Positions 36,340 through 45,536 are shown, counted from the first letter of the stretch. The stretch is 64,000 nucleotides of DNA from Palsa-360 sp963719875 (GCA_963719875.1 CAVRDJ010000002.1:1736001-1800000), one strand, 5' to 3'. Numbers and translations are program-made. The notes: generated from the letters alone by a model not told the origin.

Positions 36340-36834
36340 CTAATGCGAAATATCTTCCACAAGTGCTATCGATGAGGAGGGTCGGTCTGATCGTTCGCGT
36401 TTTCCTTGCCCACGGGGTTGATGATGAAGACGGAGAACTTTTCGTAATTCACGGTTCGGAGATTTGGCTGAAGAGACCGCAACCAGCGGCTTGGAAAGTT
36501 CTTCGAGCATACGCGTAAATTCATCGGTTGAGAGAGCGGCTCTTCCCATACATTCTCTTCCACGATCAGAGGCGGGCATCCAAATGCAGATATCGTCCAG
36601 CTCCAAACACACAAATGCGGCTACAGGCCGCGCCTGCGGGACCGTTGTCAATCCAAATCCTATACCGTCAGGCAGCGACGCGAGACTCAGCACCAAATCA
36701 TGCTGGTTCCATTTCAATATCCGGCGGGCATCCGTTACGTTGCCGGCAAAGTCGCAATGAAAACCCCATCTACGCAGCTGGATAGCTAAGGATTGATCAT
36801 CAAAGAAACGTTGGCCCACCAGGAGAGCATTCAT
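36340..36834 (-). CDS. Degenerate receiver-like (pseudo-receiver) protein
   Basis: 164 residues from ATG 36834. Begins MNALLVGQRFFDDQSLAIQL and continues WGFHCDFAGNVTDARRILKW, then HDLVLSLASLPDGIGFG, matching the secondary structure of CheY-like receivers, but the phosphoacceptor Asp is replaced by Ser in LVLSLASL and the Lys motif is missing. Downstream residues suggest no DNA-binding domain. It looks like an unphosphorylated protein-binding adapter. A similar protein lies at 62080-62484. Confidence 0.6.
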   Translation of the reverse strand: MNALLVGQRFFDDQSLAIQLRRWGFHCDFAGNVTDARRILKWNQHDLVLSLASLPDGIGFGLTTVPQARPVAAFVCLELDDICIWMPASDRGRECMGRAALSTDEFTRMLEELSKPLVAVSSAKSPNRELRKVLRLHHQPRGQGKRERSDRPSSSIALVEDISH

Positions 36835-36975
36835 CGAAGTTGTCCTAGCAAATGTCAACTCCCCAAGTCTAAGACTTTGCAGAACAATCAAGACTGATAA
36901 CTTGAGTGATGTGTTCAACTAGGAATGAGTCGAACCGCCGCGCTTCGGCGACCGCAAATGAAACAAGCAGGGTGG

Positions 36976-37180
36976 TTAGCCCGCATTTCTCACCAGTTCG
37001 GGTCATGGTTCTCGTGTATTGCGGGATTCAGAGAGATTCTTCGCTTCGCTCAGAATGACAACTTGAAGCAGGATGTCATTCTGAGGGGCGGTTTGTGCCC
37101 CGAAGAATCTCTCCGCAGGTTTGAGGAAGAGGAGATCTTCCTAGCTGACGTCATTGCAGCTTTTGAGAAATGCGGGTTAG
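36976..37180 (+). mobile_element. 205-bp MITE-like repeat, copy 2
   Basis: Starts TTAGCCCGCATTTCTCAC and ends TGAGAAATGCGGGTTAG, so both outer ends carry TTAG, which may be a duplicated target or part of the repeat. Internal inverted pairs as in copy 1. Opposite orientation to the other two. Confidence 0.8.
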
Positions 37181-37344
37181 TGAAGGTCAGTTGGCTATGA
37201 AATTAATCCAATGCGAGGCATGCTATCCAGAATAGCGATGCGCCCAACCCTATTGATCGCGGCTCACATGTAGCAGAGATTCTTGGTTGGCCAAATCGCC
37301 GCTCCACTTACCTCAGAGGCAATCTCGCCAAGACCTGCCAAGTT

Positions 37345-37413
37345 CTATAAAAGCACGACGTTGATTTGCGCCGGCGGCGCTTCTCGCTTGCCTTGATCGT
37401 CAGGACCGCTGGC
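37345..37413 (-). pseudogene. C-terminal relic of a kinase-propeller gene
   Basis: In the minus strand, AVLTIKASEK followed after a frame shift by PPAQINVVLL matches the invariant C-terminus of the two kinases (RFLMLKxxEQ...QINVVLNWFEEL). It then stops. It sits seven bases beyond the stop of the PQQ dehydrogenase, while the kinase N-terminus relic lies on the other side of that gene. Confidence 0.6.
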
Positions 37414-37419
37414 CGCCAG

Positions 37420-39288
37420 CTAATCCTCCGGCGCAAACGCCAACAAGACATTGCCGGGCATCCCGCCAAAGCGCGGGTAGCCGGAATTGACATAAACCAT
37501 GCCATTTACCACCACGGGGCCGGCTCCATCCACCGACCCGCCTTTCGCTTGGATCCCGTTTACGGTGGCATACTCTTTTGCCGTGTCGAAGTCCCACAGA
37601 ACTTCTCCGTCTTCACTCGAAAACGCGCGCAGGTGCCCGTCGATCGAGCCCGAGAAAACTACGCCGGGAATTACCGTGACCGCACCAGGCTGGGCCGGAC
37701 TGCAACCGGGTCGCGGCGGATCGCACGGATGGCCGGGCACGGACCAGACTTGCTTGCCGTTTTCAACACGCAACGCCGTCAAACCGCCCCCTACAGATGG
37801 ATCAAAGGTAGCACTGCCAATCGATCCCGGAGATGCCACTGCAACGCTAGGCAAATCAGAGACGGCCGCATAGACTTGCTGGCCATCGCTGGCCATCCCC
37901 CACTCGATGCCCCCGTCGACGCCGCCTTTGCCAACGCGAGTCTGCCACAGGATCTTGCCTTTTTGGTCCGGATCCAGAGCGTAAACGACGCCTGATTTCT
38001 GACCGGCAGCCAGAATGTCTCGCCCGTTGGCCAAATGGAGTAACAGAGCCGACGATCCGAAGTCGTAGTCAGGTCCGCTGTCGGCTGGACAATTGGGGCC
38101 CCCGCCGATGCAAGCGGCCGTCCAGGCATCCCCGGGGAGGATCTGCTGCGACCATGCTATGCGTCCCGTCTTGATGTCGAGTGCCGCGACCGCATCGCTG
38201 GTCGTGCTCGCAGGAAAAGAATAGTTGTCCCCGGTTGTCACGTACAGCACGCCACGCTTGGTGTCTAGCGTCGGAGCCGACCAGATTCCGGCCCCAGAGG
38301 GCGCCCACTGGGGAGTCCCTGAACTGTTAACCCCAGTCTTCTTGGGAGGATCAATCATGTAGGTTTTCCAAACCACCGAGCCGTCACGCACGCGAAGTGC
38401 GGTCAGACTTCCCCGAAACGTACAGCATTCGTATCGCTGATCCAATGAGCGAGTTTCCTCCCAGGATGCGGCCGGGATATACACGACGCCGTTGAGGGCT
38501 ACCGGCGATCCGGTCAGACGCGTGGCCTCATGCTCCTCCACTCTCCGCTTCCAAAGCAGTCGGCCGGTCTTTGCCTCGACCGAGTAGACCCCGCCGTTCA
38601 GGTCGGTGAATATCAGCGAGTAAGACGACCCATTTTGGACGGCGCGGATAGCTGAGCGAACGGGTCCATTTGCCTCAAACATCCAGTAGAGGCAACCGGT
38701 CCCCGCGTTGATGGCTTGCACTGCGCCCCCAGCGCTGCCCACAAAGAGCGTGCCATTTAGTACGGTGGGCGCGGCGAATGCACTGATATCGCCTGAGAAG
38801 CCAAAAGCCCACTTCAGCTTCAAGTGGCGAACCTGACCGGTAGTCAGACCTGCCTGCTCGGCTGTTTGGTAGCGCGTGTTCGCAGAAGACGGGCTCCAGC
38901 CATTCCAATTTCCCTTCGCGGGAGCGGACAACGGGCGGAATCCGGCGCCGCAGAAGGCGCTGGCGGGAGCCGCGGCCTCTGTCGCGCTGGTTCCCAGGAA
39001 GCTGGCGACGGCCTCGCGTTCCTCGCGTTTCATTGGATAGGCAATGCTCATCATTAGGCCGAAATCCAAAGTCCGCAGGATGCGCGAGGCCGGAAGCTTC
39101 TGTAAGACTTCACGCGCCGGGGCGCGGGAACCGGCTTGGTCATGGCACGACGCACATCGCTTCTGGTATACCTCGGGACCGGACAATGTGGCCGTCTGTG
39201 GCGCAGCGAAGACTGAGATCTCCGATGCAAAGAAAATAGAAAGTCCAGCGCAGAGCACCAGACGAATGGACACCCGCAAGGGCTTCAT
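37420..39288 (-). CDS. Cytochrome c-PQQ propeller dehydrogenase (polyvinyl-alcohol-dehydrogenase type)
   Basis: 622 residues. Signal peptide (RLVLCAGLSIFFASEISVFA), then a cytochrome c domain with CASCH (Cys45, Cys48, His49) and a downstream Met region, then a PQQ propeller beginning NWNGWSPSSANTRYQTAEQA and repeating W-containing blades to GGMPGNVLLAFAPED. The order cytochrome-propeller matches polyvinyl-alcohol dehydrogenase and allied quinohaemoproteins. It should oxidise an alcohol in the periplasm and pass electrons to its own haem. ATG 39288 follows AAAGGA. The gene stands exactly between two relics of one kinase-propeller gene. Confidence 0.88.
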   Translation of the reverse strand: MKPLRVSIRLVLCAGLSIFFASEISVFAAPQTATLSGPEVYQKRCASCHDQAGSRAPAREVLQKLPASRILRTLDFGLMMSIAYPMKREEREAVASFLGTSATEAAAPASAFCGAGFRPLSAPAKGNWNGWSPSSANTRYQTAEQAGLTTGQVRHLKLKWAFGFSGDISAFAAPTVLNGTLFVGSAGGAVQAINAGTGCLYWMFEANGPVRSAIRAVQNGSSYSLIFTDLNGGVYSVEAKTGRLLWKRRVEEHEATRLTGSPVALNGVVYIPAASWEETRSLDQRYECCTFRGSLTALRVRDGSVVWKTYMIDPPKKTGVNSSGTPQWAPSGAGIWSAPTLDTKRGVLYVTTGDNYSFPASTTSDAVAALDIKTGRIAWSQQILPGDAWTAACIGGGPNCPADSGPDYDFGSSALLLHLANGRDILAAGQKSGVVYALDPDQKGKILWQTRVGKGGVDGGIEWGMASDGQQVYAAVSDLPSVAVASPGSIGSATFDPSVGGGLTALRVENGKQVWSVPGHPCDPPRPGCSPAQPGAVTVIPGVVFSGSIDGHLRAFSSEDGEVLWDFDTAKEYATVNGIQAKGGSVDGAGPVVVNGMVYVNSGYPRFGGMPGNVLLAFAPED

Positions 39289-39605
39289 AGAAAATCCTTT
39301 CTCTTTGAACCTGGTCGCGGCCCGCCGGATACCAAATTCATAATCAAGAAATCAACGCCATCGGAATGCTCCAGCCCTTGAATCGCTGCGATGTTGGAAT
39401 AGTTCAACGCTGCCAACGTCTTCGATTCACGCTGAACACGGGAACGTCATTCGGTATCACCTGCAAAGGCTTTCGGTAGAACTTTGACCGTTACGGCGCG
39501 ACCGAGCTTAGTGTCGTGCGCCCGATTCACCTCACCCATCCCGCCTGCGCTGATAGCAGAGAGGATGTCGCAGGGTTTTAAACGTTTGCCAAGGAGAATC
39601 GGCAT
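39285..39605 (-). pseudogene. N-terminal relic of a kinase-propeller gene
   Basis: Translates MPILLGKRLKPCDILSAISA then GGMGEVNRAHDTKLGRAVTV, KVLPKAFAGDTE, stop (TGA), and continues in the same frame RSRVQRESKTLAALNYSNIA and HSDGVDFLIMNLV. It is 107 codons long, matches the kinases at 20587 and 23568 from their first residue to about 90, and has an internal stop and substitutions in the glycine loop. Its upstream 35 bases (TATACT, GGTGGGAGC) also match the kinase leaders. Runs directly into the dehydrogenase start. Confidence 0.85.
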
Positions 39606-39810
39606 GCGCTCCCACCGACTTAGAATTGGCAGAGTATACCGCCATCAGACGGTTTTTAGGGAGAGTTGGAGACGATTACGGAGCCACGTTTTGTAGCCAC
39701 GCCGGCGGTCTTTCACCGGGAATTTTCTCTCGGTCCCGCTGGTAGGAGAATCCCAGCTAAGTCAATCAATATGGATAGCCAGATCCGATCGAAGGTCATA
39801 GCATCGCCAT

Positions 39811-41382
39811 ATGCCTGGTTCCATTCATCAAAGGATTTCGCGGGTGGGTGCGCTGCTTAAGAAGATCCTCATCTTCATCCATCGCTGGATGGGTGTGACC
39901 TTCTGTCTGCTGTTCCTTCTGTGGTTCTTATCTGGAATCGTGATGATGTATTGGACCTATCCTGAGGTGACAACGGCGGACCGGCTGCTTCGCGCGCCAG
40001 TTCTGGACGCATCCAGAATACGGCTTTCGCCAGAGGAAGCTCACGGCCTGCTTCAATCAAGAGAGGCTCCGAGTGACGTGCGTCTTGGGATGTTTGACGG
40101 CCGGCCGGTGTACAACTTCGATTTTCGGGGTGAGGAGTTTATTGTCTACGCAGACGATGGGCAGATGCAGACAGAGTTTCCGCCCGAGATGGCCCTCCGC
40201 ATTGCCTCCGCATGGTCGGGGCAACCGCCGGCAGCCGCAGCGGTCAAAGAGATTACGGAGGAGGATCAGTGGACAGTTTCGGGAGAGTTCCGCGCACTAC
40301 GGCCGATTCTGAAGTACGCATGGCCGGATGGCGAAGAGGTCTACGTTTCAACGGTGACAGGCGAGGTCGTACAGTACACCACGCGTGTATCCCGTGTTTT
40401 CGCCTATTTCGGCGCCATCCCACACTGGCTCTACTTCACCCCGCTGCGTAAACATGAGAACGAGTGGGCACACTTCGTCATCTACGCGGCGGGGCTAGGA
40501 ACTGTTGTGGCGGCACTCGGGATCATCATTGCAGTCTGGACGTACTCACCTTCCAAGCGCCTCCGGTATAAGAACGCGCCATCGAGCATCCCGTATGCAG
40601 GGCAGAAGCGCTGGCACTCCATTCTAGGACTCGCCTTTGGGTGGCTTGCCTGCAGTTGGGTTTTCAGCGGCATGCTTTCCATGGATCCTTTTCCTCAGTT
40701 ACAGCACGGGCGGCAAGGCCCCCAAGCTCGTGTGGCTACGGCACTACAAGGCGAGCCGATTCAGCTGCGCGATTTCAATGCCAAGTTGCCGCGACGGGCA
40801 TTGGCTGAGACAGATTCCGGGTTTCGAGTGAAGGAATTGATGTTCACTTCGTTTGGTGGAGAGCCAGTGTACCTGGCAACGGCAGCGCCGAATCAGACGC
40901 GAATCATTCCTGTGCACGGCCAATCGACAACTGAATTCGACAAAAACAAAATCATAGAGATCATGAAGAATGCCGTTCAACCGCACTCCCTGGTGGAAGT
41001 CAGGCTCATAACGGAGTATGACGCGTACTATGGGGATCGCCACAATCGGCTGCCCTTGCCCGTACTCTTTGTGCGCGTAAACGACAATGAAAATTCAACC
41101 TACTACGTCGATCCGAAAACTGCGCAAATCGTGCAAAGCTACAATTTTCACTCGCGGTGGAACCGCTGGCTTTATCACGGCCTGCATTCGCTCGATTTTC
41201 CGCTACTCTACAAACACCGGCCGCTCTGGGACATCGTCGTGCTGCTCTTGATGCTTGGAGGCGCATCAATATCCGTCACCGCGCTGATCCTCGCATGTGG
41301 AGTCTTACGCCGCAAGTTAACTCCGCAAGCCGGAGATCGGGATTTAAGAAGCGGCAACTCAGCTACAGGTTTTCTCCGTTAG
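39811..41382 (+). CDS. PepSY-associated membrane protein
   Basis: 523 residues. Helices near residues 20-45 (ILIFIHRWMGVTFCLLFLLW), 200s (IYAAGLGTVVAALGIIIAVW), 270s (SILGLAFGWLACSWVFSG) and at the C-terminus (DIVVLLLMLGGASISVTALI). HRWMG and the WHSILG and WLYHGLHSLDFP blocks are typical of the PepSY_TM family, which is linked to iron reduction or inhibition of proteases in the periplasm. A periplasmic PepSY-like part lies between helices. ATG 39811 lacks a ribosome site; GTG 39844 with GGA upstream is an alternative. No iron-receptor gene is adjacent. Confidence 0.82.
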   Translation: MPGSIHQRISRVGALLKKILIFIHRWMGVTFCLLFLLWFLSGIVMMYWTYPEVTTADRLLRAPVLDASRIRLSPEEAHGLLQSREAPSDVRLGMFDGRPVYNFDFRGEEFIVYADDGQMQTEFPPEMALRIASAWSGQPPAAAAVKEITEEDQWTVSGEFRALRPILKYAWPDGEEVYVSTVTGEVVQYTTRVSRVFAYFGAIPHWLYFTPLRKHENEWAHFVIYAAGLGTVVAALGIIIAVWTYSPSKRLRYKNAPSSIPYAGQKRWHSILGLAFGWLACSWVFSGMLSMDPFPQLQHGRQGPQARVATALQGEPIQLRDFNAKLPRRALAETDSGFRVKELMFTSFGGEPVYLATAAPNQTRIIPVHGQSTTEFDKNKIIEIMKNAVQPHSLVEVRLITEYDAYYGDRHNRLPLPVLFVRVNDNENSTYYVDPKTAQIVQSYNFHSRWNRWLYHGLHSLDFPLLYKHRPLWDIVVLLLMLGGASISVTALILACGVLRRKLTPQAGDRDLRSGNSATGFLR

Positions 41383-41431
41383 AGGGTTCCAAAGTGTTCG
41401 CGGACCGGAAACAATTTGGCTCCCGCCTCTT

Positions 41432-41581
41432 ATGCCGCTCGGGCTGTTTGCGATAGCCGCGCTTCTCGGATGGTGCCGGAATTTTCCAACGGATTTCTAC
41501 CTCGCCCGCGAGCAAGTCTCGTCAAAGGGTAAGTTCCGGTTTGCTGAGTATTCGTCCGGTACCGAGGCCTTGGGGCCGTAG
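41432..41581 (+). CDS. Possible short membrane ORF
   Basis: 49 residues reading MPLGLFAIAALLGWCRNFP and then TDFYLAREQVSSKGKFRFAE. The frame is open further upstream, overlapping the end of the PepSY gene. It looks more protein-like than a chance frame (one hydrophobic helix, then a balanced polar stretch), but there is no ribosome site. It may be a remnant. Confidence 0.25.
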   Translation: MPLGLFAIAALLGWCRNFPTDFYLAREQVSSKGKFRFAEYSSGTEALGP

Positions 41582-41644
41582 TTTGGAGCCCCGGCCAGGC
41601 ACGACGGAGATCAATTGCTTTGGGTAGTACAACTCTTTTGGCGT

Positions 41645-42652
41645 TCAGAAGATAGCCAGCGGATTAAGCGGCGAACCCGTTCCCAGCGCAACCCGTAACG
41701 GGGCAGCCGAGAACAGAAACTCATAGCGATTCACCTGCCTCGCATGCTCGACGGCTCTTTCGAAATCGAGATTGTCGAAAATGTCGACGCCCATCGCTGC
41801 CAGCGCTAGTTTATGAAGCGGGATGGTGACGGTCGGCGGGAGCCCTGAGGGCATCACGTCATTCGGCCCGTCGCATCCGATGAAGGATACGCCGCGGTCT
41901 TTTAGGAAGTAGGCGACGTCGGCATGATAACCTGCAAAACCAGTGTCCCTCCCCCATGGTCCCTTCTCGGCACGCCGCTTCCATCGACCCGTGTATAGAA
42001 GGATGACATCGCCGGGAGCCACTTTTACGTGCTCCAACTTTTCCAGGGTTTCGAGGTCTTCCCGATGGACGGCCGTTCCCGGTTCAAGCCATCCCTGTGC
42101 CGTGGCCTTCCCGGGCAGGAGAGTCGCGTCGAAAAGAATGGCACGCGTCACCACGCCATCTTTCAGAGCGGTGATGTTCCCTTTCGGGCAACCGCCCGCG
42201 GCTTTGATATCTTCCATCGACCGGCCGTTATATCCCTTGCCTTCATACATGACGTGGCAGTTCACGGAATCCAGATGGCTGTGGACCAGGCCATGATACG
42301 TGCCCGTATATTGGTAGCGATCCGTCGTGCCCGTCTCGGTGACCTCATTCAGAGTTCTCTCCAGATAGAAAGGCGCATCCGCGGCCTTTTCCTGAGCGAC
42401 GTCGTGCGCGAGTGAAATGGGCAGGCCTTCTTTTGCCAAAGCCAGGGCCTGCTTCCGTTTTGCGGGTGTGATCAGATTGGCGGCGCCGAGTTCGTCGTCA
42501 TCTCCCCATCGTCCCCAGTTCGAAAGTTCCTTCATCGCGCGGCGGAAGTCCTCTTCGTTTGCGATCGTCGGGCGTGTGTTGCTCTGGCTTCGCCCGGGCG
42601 GGATGGAAACCGCAACACCCAACACAATCAAACCAGCCACCAGGATTTTCAC
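41645..42652 (-). CDS. Exported cyclase-family (kynurenine-formamidase-like) hydrolase
   Basis: 335 residues from GTG 42652, which has AGGAGG four bases upstream. Signal peptide (KILVAGLIVLGVAVSIPPG). The fold is marked by NWGRWGDDDELGAANLITPA, YHGLVHSHLDSVNCHVMYEG (the HxGTHxDxP metal motif in a modified form), GWLEPGTAVHREDLE, GDVILLYTGRW and ISFIGCDGPND-like text. The family includes formamidases and cyclases acting on N-formylkynurenine or isatin. Export is unusual for KynB, so another periplasmic substrate is likely. Confidence 0.82.
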   Translation of the reverse strand: MKILVAGLIVLGVAVSIPPGRSQSNTRPTIANEEDFRRAMKELSNWGRWGDDDELGAANLITPAKRKQALALAKEGLPISLAHDVAQEKAADAPFYLERTLNEVTETGTTDRYQYTGTYHGLVHSHLDSVNCHVMYEGKGYNGRSMEDIKAAGGCPKGNITALKDGVVTRAILFDATLLPGKATAQGWLEPGTAVHREDLETLEKLEHVKVAPGDVILLYTGRWKRRAEKGPWGRDTGFAGYHADVAYFLKDRGVSFIGCDGPNDVMPSGLPPTVTIPLHKLALAAMGVDIFDNLDFERAVEHARQVNRYEFLFSAAPLRVALGTGSPLNPLAIF

Positions 42653-43249
42653 GTTTCCTCCTCGGACTGAACCGGAGTCAAGCCCGCGTTCCTTTCGAAA
42701 TGGTTGCGGATTCAAATGACCCAGTTGAATTTATCCCCTCAAGAAGGCGCCCTGTTTTGTGTGACGTCGTACTCGGAAGTTATACACTCGCTTGCTTTAA
42801 AACGGTATCTCCAAGATTCTCTGCCGCCAGCACTCGATTCCGCCTGACACAGGGGATTATCGCAGACTGGCCCACGCTACCAGAGGCCCAAGAGCCACAT
42901 TCTAATAAGCAATTGACTGGGATTTCGCAAAGTCATGACTGATGCGTGAGCTGGGCCGGTAGGCTTGCCAACGACGGCAGAGATCTCATTGGTCCTAGTG
43001 CGAGTAGACTGTTCAGGTCGCCGCGCCATTCGCAGAAAAGCACGACTTGTTTAGGCAAGCGTCAGCCACCTGCTGATACATCCCCTTCTCCGAATGTGGG
43101 CCGGAACCAATCCCTTTCAATCGAACCTGTTCACAATCTGGGCCAAGCGGAGCAGCACTGATTCCCGGTCCGAGAGCTTGGCCCAAGAATTTCCGAATTG
43201 TGTGAGCCAATCTGCCTCCCATTTCCGCTTTATGAAGTGAAGGCATGAT
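42653..43249. other. Gap with no convincing gene
   Basis: Only decayed pieces of the CATTCCGATAA family (CACATTCTAATAAG at 42897-42910, CTCCGAATGTGGGCC near 43087). The frames on both strands are chance-like. Nothing else seen. Confidence 0.45.
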
Positions 43250-43636
43250 ATGGACTGCAAGCCGATGCTCATCGAGGTCAACCAGAAAGACGAAATTTGC
43301 CTGGTGCGCTGCGAAGGGCGTATGGTCACAGCGAATCATGAATACCTGCGCGCCAAAAAAGATGAAATCAGGGGAGCGAACTGCAGGAAAGTCCTGGCCG
43401 ATTTCAGCGAAGTGCCCGACATCGGCTCTGCAGGGATCGGTTTCATCGTCGGCGTTTACACGTCCACCAAGAACTCCGGCGGGCGTTTCGTACTCGTGGG
43501 GCTACGGCCCCGTGTGCGCGAAGTGCTGGATATCACGCGCGTCAGTACGGTAATCCCCTTGGCTGCAGATTTCGCGTCCGGAATGGTCACACTGTGCGAT
43601 GAGGGCTTGGCAGCGGGCGCTCGGAAACAGGGTTGA
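43250..43636 (+). CDS. STAS-domain anti-anti-sigma-like protein
   Basis: 128 residues. Pattern LADFSEVPDIGSAGIGFIVG matches the beta-strand/helix around the phosphorylated Ser of SpoIIAA-type STAS proteins (normally DSSG or DSAG; here GSAG). Strands VRCEGRMV and FVLVGLRPRVREVLDI complete the fold. It should bind an anti-sigma kinase. ATG 43250 follows GAAGG. No partner kinase or phosphatase is in the window, so the partner is elsewhere. Confidence 0.82.
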   Translation: MDCKPMLIEVNQKDEICLVRCEGRMVTANHEYLRAKKDEIRGANCRKVLADFSEVPDIGSAGIGFIVGVYTSTKNSGGRFVLVGLRPRVREVLDITRVSTVIPLAADFASGMVTLCDEGLAAGARKQG

Positions 43637-43656
43637 CAGGCTGCGGGAAAAGCAAT

Positions 43657-45051
43657 TCATTTGGTCCAGGCCGCACGAACCGGCTGGCCCACCAGCAACG
43701 CCGAGTCGGCGCCCTTCCGCGGGACGAACTTCTGCGGACGTCCGCCCCACACCTCTGCTGTGTAGAGGTTGCCGTCCTGGTCCACGCCGAACTGGTGCGT
43801 TCCCCACAGCCCGCCGGCCTCAGGGGTCATCGTGCCCCACGTATACAGCAGCTTCCCGTTCAAGTCATACTTGTAGAACTTGAAGTTCCCGTGACCGTCC
43901 GACATCCAGAGGTGCTGGTCCGCGGTCATCACGATGTGATACGTCGCGGTGGGTCCGTCGCCGAGGTACCACTGATTGAGGAACTTGCCGTTCTCGTCGA
44001 AAATCTGAATGCGGCGGTTACTTCGGTCGTTGATGTAGAGCCGGCGCTGGTTGTCGATGGCGATGCCGTGCACGGTGTTGAAGTAGCCTGGCCGCTTTTC
44101 CTTGCCGCCGACCTCGCCTCTCTCGCCCCACGCCATCAGGAATTTGCCGTCCCTGTCGAATTTCACGACGCGCGTTTCCTCGTAGCCGTCGGTGACGAAG
44201 AAGGTGCCGTCCGGCAGCCACGCGATGTCGGTCTGACGGCCGAAAGTCTCGTTGGCCGGACCGGTCTTCTGGATATACGACGGGCGCCCGGTATTGCCGG
44301 TCATCACTGCGTTCCTCTCGGTCGTCGTGTTCAACGTGCCGATCGTCTGGAGCAATTTCTTACCGTCGTTGCTGAATATCCGGATGACCTCGTGGCCGTC
44401 GTCTATGGCCCACACGCGCTTTTCCGAGTCATACGGACTGATCAGAATCTTGTGAACGCGTCCCTGGGATAACACATTCGCGTTGTCCGGCTTGAACAGC
44501 GAATCCCACTGGGTCCACGCCTCTCTTACATTCCCCTCGCTGTCGTATACCGTAATGATGTGTTTCCAGCGGTAGTCCTTTCCTTCGACGCCCATGTAGT
44601 CGTCGGAGGCCTCGCCCGGGCTGGCGTAGGGACCCACTGACGCGTTCCGCCCGTACATGCCGCGCCCGGGGACCTCTATGTGCGCCGTCAATCCGAAAGC
44701 GGTCTGGAGCTCGACGTATGCTTTCTTGGCGTTCGTTAAATCGGGCAGTTCGCCTCGCATTGTCACGTAGATGCGATCCGGGTTCTGGGCGAATACGCCC
44801 TGGACTGCGCCCCACGTCCAGCCCTTCTCCTCCGGAAACAACGTGGCCAGTGGCCTGGGCCAGTTTGGGTCGACTCGATACGGGCCAGCTACGAGTTCAT
44901 CGCTCGGGTTTGCGGGATCGACCCACTGACCTGCCGCCTGTTGCTGTGCCGCGCTCACTTTCTCGCTGCTCGAGAAGCTAATCAACGTCATAACGCCGAT
45001 CCCGGCGCAGATCATTGCTCCGACAACGATCGCTCGACCAACCACTTTCAT
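43657..45051 (-). CDS. Exported NHL-repeat six-bladed propeller protein
   Basis: 464 residues from ATG 45051, preceded by AGGAGG. N-terminal membrane-spanning or signal segment (AIVVGAMICAGIGVMTLISF), then NHL-like blades with RPGYFNTVHGIAIDNQRRLY, INDRSNRRIQIFDENGKFLN, and TYHIVMTADQHLWMSDGHGN. Related to peptidyl-hydroxyglycine lyase propellers and to acidobacterial NHL proteins. The catalytic status of a lyase is not clear. Function may be binding or hydrolysis of an extracellular ligand. Confidence 0.82.
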   Translation of the reverse strand: MKVVGRAIVVGAMICAGIGVMTLISFSSSEKVSAAQQQAAGQWVDPANPSDELVAGPYRVDPNWPRPLATLFPEEKGWTWGAVQGVFAQNPDRIYVTMRGELPDLTNAKKAYVELQTAFGLTAHIEVPGRGMYGRNASVGPYASPGEASDDYMGVEGKDYRWKHIITVYDSEGNVREAWTQWDSLFKPDNANVLSQGRVHKILISPYDSEKRVWAIDDGHEVIRIFSNDGKKLLQTIGTLNTTTERNAVMTGNTGRPSYIQKTGPANETFGRQTDIAWLPDGTFFVTDGYEETRVVKFDRDGKFLMAWGERGEVGGKEKRPGYFNTVHGIAIDNQRRLYINDRSNRRIQIFDENGKFLNQWYLGDGPTATYHIVMTADQHLWMSDGHGNFKFYKYDLNGKLLYTWGTMTPEAGGLWGTHQFGVDQDGNLYTAEVWGGRPQKFVPRKGADSALLVGQPVRAAWTK

Positions 45052-45129
45052 TGGGGTTCCTCCTCTTTTTTGCCTTGGGCTGCCTGTTGTTAGGTTCGCG
45101 ATATTCGGGGAATCGCCAACTATGCCGGG

Positions 45130-45153
45130 AACGCCAATCTCCCGATTGGCGTT
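45130..45153. repeat. Perfect 10-bp inverted repeat hairpin
   Basis: AACGCCAATC-TCCC-GATTGGCGTT. A related AGATTGGCGCTCCC follows at about 45178, and GGGAATCGCC precedes. It could be a regulatory hairpin in the leader of the NHL gene or a small repeat relic. Confidence 0.55.
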
Positions 45154-45361
45154 ACGCAAATCCTCCGCCGCAGCGGAGAGATTGGCGCTCCCGAATTTCC
45201 AATTTGGCTTCCTGCCCCGCCGATAGCCTACACCCAAGCAGGTAATGCTCGCGCCAAGTTTTTGAGTGCAGCGCCTTTCCGAATCGCTCGTTGTCCAGTT
45301 CAGGGCGATGAGCAAAGCAGTGACGGGCACACGGTTCGTGCTGACGAAAACTTCCGGTCAG

Positions 45362-45436
45362 TCGAGAAGGGCGGGGCAAACGGAACGTGGCTTTCTAGCT
45401 CATGATGGGCTTCGGGCTACATTCCGATAAGCCCTG
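45362..45436. repeat. CATTCCGATAA-family repeat, both arms
   Basis: Left arm CGGAACGTGGCTTTC, right arm GGGCTACATTCCGATAAGCC; both ends recognisable, centre diverged. Confidence 0.6.
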
Positions 45437-45536
45437 TTCATCAGGCAGAATCCAGCGCAGGCGACAGAAAATTTGGATTACGTGTTTGGAAAAGAGCAGG
45501 AGAACTACTTTTGCGTATGCTTTTGGACCCCTTCCT

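Larger units (their letters stand above)
36835..37419. other. Gap with MITE copy and a kinase remnant
   Basis: Contains the 205-bp repeat at 36976-37180 and the C-terminal relic of a kinase-propeller gene at 37345-37413. The rest shows nothing. Confidence 0.55.
45052..45536. other. Gap with two hairpin structures
   Basis: Holds the perfect hairpin at 45130-45153 and a CATTCCGATAA-family copy at 45362-45436. No gene recognised; the frame at 45152-45379 is a chance reading over hairpin and spacer. Confidence 0.5.

Noticed and set aside
43013..43339. Minus-strand frame across the STAS gene start
   Set aside because: Runs antisense to a well-supported gene and shows no conserved features.
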